From the NCBI RefSeq assembly GCF_001625305.1, contig NW_017803887.1, forward strand, positions 1,707,919-1,771,918: a stretch of 64,000 bases of DNA, written 5' to 3'. The position numbers were made by a program, and so were the translations under genes. The stretch comes from Branchiostoma belcheri (lineage: Eukaryota > Chordata > Leptocardii > Amphioxiformes > Branchiostomatidae). The notes under the pieces are model-generated. The model did no database searches. It was not told the origin of the DNA and saw nothing but the letters and a program-made list of their open reading frames with translations. This document shows, in pieces, positions 61,105-64,000 of this stretch (position 1 is its first letter; each line of letters opens with the position of its first letter).

Positions 61105-61680
61105 GACAGGATCACAGCCAACACAAACCTGGCTGGTGTTGTTGTACTGGGTCTCTCCCTTCAGGCAGGGTACAGATAGGTAGAGGGTAGGTAGGTATAC
61201 GTGATGGATCAGGTCACAATCTAAAAGGGACTCCAGTTTGCAATGCCTGGGGACCTTTCTGACTTAGCCCCTACCGGTACCAGGCCTTCCTAACGGGTTA
61301 TACTATAGCCAACACAAACCTGGCTGGTGTTGTTGTACTGGGTCTCTCCCTCCAGGCAGGGTACAGACATGTGTGCTGGGGTTATTAGGTGCCTGATAGT
61401 AGAGGATAGGTATGTACAGTACTTACTGATGGATCAGGTCACAATTTAGAAGGGACTCCAGGTTGCAATGCCTGGGACCTTTCTGAATTAAAGCCTCTAC
61501 CAGGCCTTCCTTATGGATAGGAGAATTTGGCAAGAATAGTAGTCTATACCAGGCCTTCCTAAGGGGTTGTGAACAGCAGAATTTGGAAAAATAGTAGCCT
61601 CAACCAGACCTTCCTAAGAATTTGGCAAAAATAGGAGTCTCCACCAGGCCTTCCTTACGGTTATGGATGGTGGAAAATGA
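61105..61680. repeat. Direct repeat of about 190-210 bp, with short CCAGGCCTTCCTAA repeats
   Basis: A block starting AGCCAACACAAACCTGGCTG and running through GGATCAGGTCACAATCTA and GGGACTCCAG occurs at about 61117-61290 and again at about 61310-61510. It is followed by three or four short ACCAGGCCTTCCT copies. Confidence 0.85.
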
Positions 61681-63174
61681 GATTTAGCTATACATTCTGA
61701 GATCCATACTTATATAAGTATAAATTGTTTTACAGTAACTAAAAGAAACAACTGTGACTTTTCCTTTTGATTTGTCATTGTTTATCTTAAACAGAAACCT
61801 TTGAGAGAAGCAGGGTTGTTCACTAAGGTAGAATTTATATGCCCAGAAAAAATGATTGATACTAAAGATTGGCCAGTGACAGGAAAGGTTGAAACTTTTT
61901 TCCCTTTCTACAAAACATGTACCCACAGGGAACTAACCGATTAACTAGGACTTTAGCCATTTTAGTTTGTCCTGAGTAAAAAGGCTTCCCTGTACAGGCC
62001 TGATGAGAAGACAGACGAGCTGTTGACATAACTAAAACTGGAGAAATAAACACCCATCCATCAAACTGGGGCAGAGAACAACATGGGAGAAATTCCCGTG
62101 AGGGAGGGAGGGAGGGAGGGAGGGGGGGTGCTGCTAGCCTGGATGCCTGCTGTATCCAGAACCATGCTTTATCCAGAACTCAGGCATGGTTCTGGATAGT
62201 CCACCTGTATCCAGATGGCACCCAGGGTAATGCTGGTGATGGGGTGGAACATGGTGAAATTTGTAATTCTTTAGTTTACGACATTGTAATGTAAAGCCTT
62301 GTAGGAGAGACCTGATATAACCTGAAGATGTTGCTATAAACATCACACCTTCAGACAAGTATGGTTGCAGGTTGAAGGTTAAATATATCATAAGGTCCTT
62401 TCAACAAAATTCAACATGTTTCTCAACCCAGAAAACATGAAAGATGTCAAAGTTGCTCTGAATATGAGTTGATTGAATTATCAAGTTGGCAATGTGCCTG
62501 AAATTTCCTTCATATTTTTTTTAGGTTGATCTCTTTCTCCTATGTCAATTTTCAATTTAAAAAGTTTGAGAAACAAGAAATGTTGTTGGCTTGGCAATAC
62601 AAATATATTTGGTATCCATCACTACTCTAGCTGTTGTCTAAAACTCCAAACAATCATAGGTGCAGACTGGAGCTAAAATAGGGAAGGATACCATGCTTCT
62701 AATAATATAGAATCATTGCATTAGCATTAAAGTTCTTATGACTGAGTCATGGAACAATCTGTTCTGATCTCTAAAACACTTAGTTGGTTAGTCAAATTTT
62801 ATATTAGCACTATGTAACAGCAGTTCAATTATTCCACAACCCCAAAATATAACTATGCATTACAATAAGTACAATACATGACAAATCATTAATATCCAAA
62901 CCACCACCTCAAAAACTGGTAAGAACCACCACCACCTGTAAGACTAGTGGGTGAATACTGGGCTACTCTACTGTGTTCTGTAGAGGGAGGGGAGAGGAGG
63001 GACTGTCAGCAGCAAATAGAGACATTATAGCAAGGTCAAACTGAGGGGGAGGGGGGAGGGGACACTCAGTAGGTTAGACCACTGGACACAAACACACACA
63101 GGTTAGACTGTCACAACAACAGACTTAGCTGTACCCTACCAGGGGTGGTTAGTTGTATAGTACGTACAACAGTA

Positions 63175-63560
63175 CAGACTATATATATAGCTAGGTAGCT
63201 GTACCAGTATAGGTTAGCTGAATCAGCACAGGTTTGCTACACCAACACACTATATGCTGTGTAACTAGCACAGGTTAGCTATACTAGCACAGGTTAGCTA
63301 TAGCAGAACAGGTTAGCTGTACCAGCAGAGGTTAGCTATACCAGCACAGGTTAGCTGTACCAGCACAGGTTAGCTATAGCAGCACAGGTTAGCTGTACCA
63401 ACAAAGGTTAGTTGTACCGGCAAAGGTTAGCTGTACCAGCACAAGTTAGGTACATGTATATCAGCACAGGTTAGCTATAGCAGCACAGGTTAGTTGTATC
63501 AGCACAGGTTAGTTGTATCAGCACAGGTTAGCTATACCAGCACAGGTTAGCTACACCACT
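63175..63560. repeat. Minisatellite of CAGCACAGGTTAGCTATAC-type units
   Basis: About 18-20 tandem units of 18-21 bp with a GCACAGGTTAGCT core, differing by point changes. Confidence 0.92.
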
Positions 63561-64000
63561 GGATCTAAGGTCCAACAACCACAGAACCCTGTTCTGTTTG
63601 TTAAAGCACAGACACTGTTTGACATTTGCACACTGTGTTGGTTTCTCCCTGTAGTCTACTAACACTGGTCATTTTAGGCATCAGGAATTTGAAACATCTA
63701 GTTGAATCTAGACCTTGTACTTTAACTTGTTTAAACAATTGAAAGAGCAAGGGTTCTTCTATGTATATACACCTAGGTTTTTTTGTTGCAACTTTATTGA
63801 GATATTTGGCTTCAAAGTCACACAGACTGTCTGAATTCTCAATGCCTTTTCAAATTTGAAGTGACGGGCGCTCCTTGTTTATTCCGCAAATGATCAGTGG
63901 CCATGTGTAAACAAAACACTTTGGGAATTTCCTTTCTTGGAAAACATGGCCAAAATTAACAGGAAGATACACACATACAGTTTAGGTATTCAGGAATTTC

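Larger units (their letters stand above)
61060..64000. other. Upstream region of LPP, no coding exon seen
   Basis: This is probably intron or promoter DNA of the LIM gene, since its first seen exon begins with an acceptor (CTCCAG before 61053) and so has an exon further right. I see only repeats, including a GGGAGG tract at 62100-62128. Confidence 0.5.

Noticed and set aside
63175-63560. CRISPR-like regular repeat
   Set aside because: Units are contiguous and slightly varied with no unique spacers; a eukaryotic minisatellite.

Overview
This window is nuclear DNA of an invertebrate deuterostome, most likely a cephalochordate (amphioxus, Branchiostoma). The basis is three proteins very close to vertebrate orthologues, short intron-rich genes, many short inverted-repeat transposons, and tandem repeats that run across exon-intron borders, a habit I recall being reported for amphioxus. 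The species call is inference; no search was run.

Layout. (1) 379-26823, minus: a CHD3/4/5-type Mi-2 chromatin remodeller, at least 45 coding exons, running off the left edge. Every splice phase I worked out agrees, giving about 2084 codons in the window. (2) 26.8-28.3 kb: its promoter and intergenic DNA. (3) 28793-32358, minus: SSR3 (TRAP-gamma), five exons, 183 residues, complete. (4) 33.2-42.1 kb, plus: a six-exon gene with a TATA box and a non-coding first exon. It predicts a 2001-residue protein: leucine-rich repeats, Roc GTPase, Ser/Gly repeat, COR-like region, ZU5 and UPA-like (FIIND-like) region, one membrane span, then a whole GT4-type glycosyltransferase. (5) 45649-61024, minus: a zyxin/LPP/TRIP6 LIM protein with a pair of mutually exclusive LIM1 exons and an alternative first exon. 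(6) 61.05-64.0 kb: repeats, no gene seen.

Genes 1, 3 and 5 are housekeeping or cytoskeletal and are not functionally linked to each other. The most novel item is gene 4. It looks like an innate-immune or biological-conflict receptor in which a PIDD/NLRP1-like sensor has a glycosyltransferase where a death domain or CARD would normally sit.

The second striking pattern is structural. At least seven exon borders in the Mi-2 gene, and the stop-codon region of the LIM gene, lie inside tandem arrays. Each repeat unit copies the exon edge, its splice site and some intron, so the introns are full of decoy exon ends.

Transposons are small non-autonomous DNA elements, one LINE tail and tRNA-like SINE fragments. 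I recognised no retrovirus, LTR element, Polinton, CRISPR array or rRNA gene.
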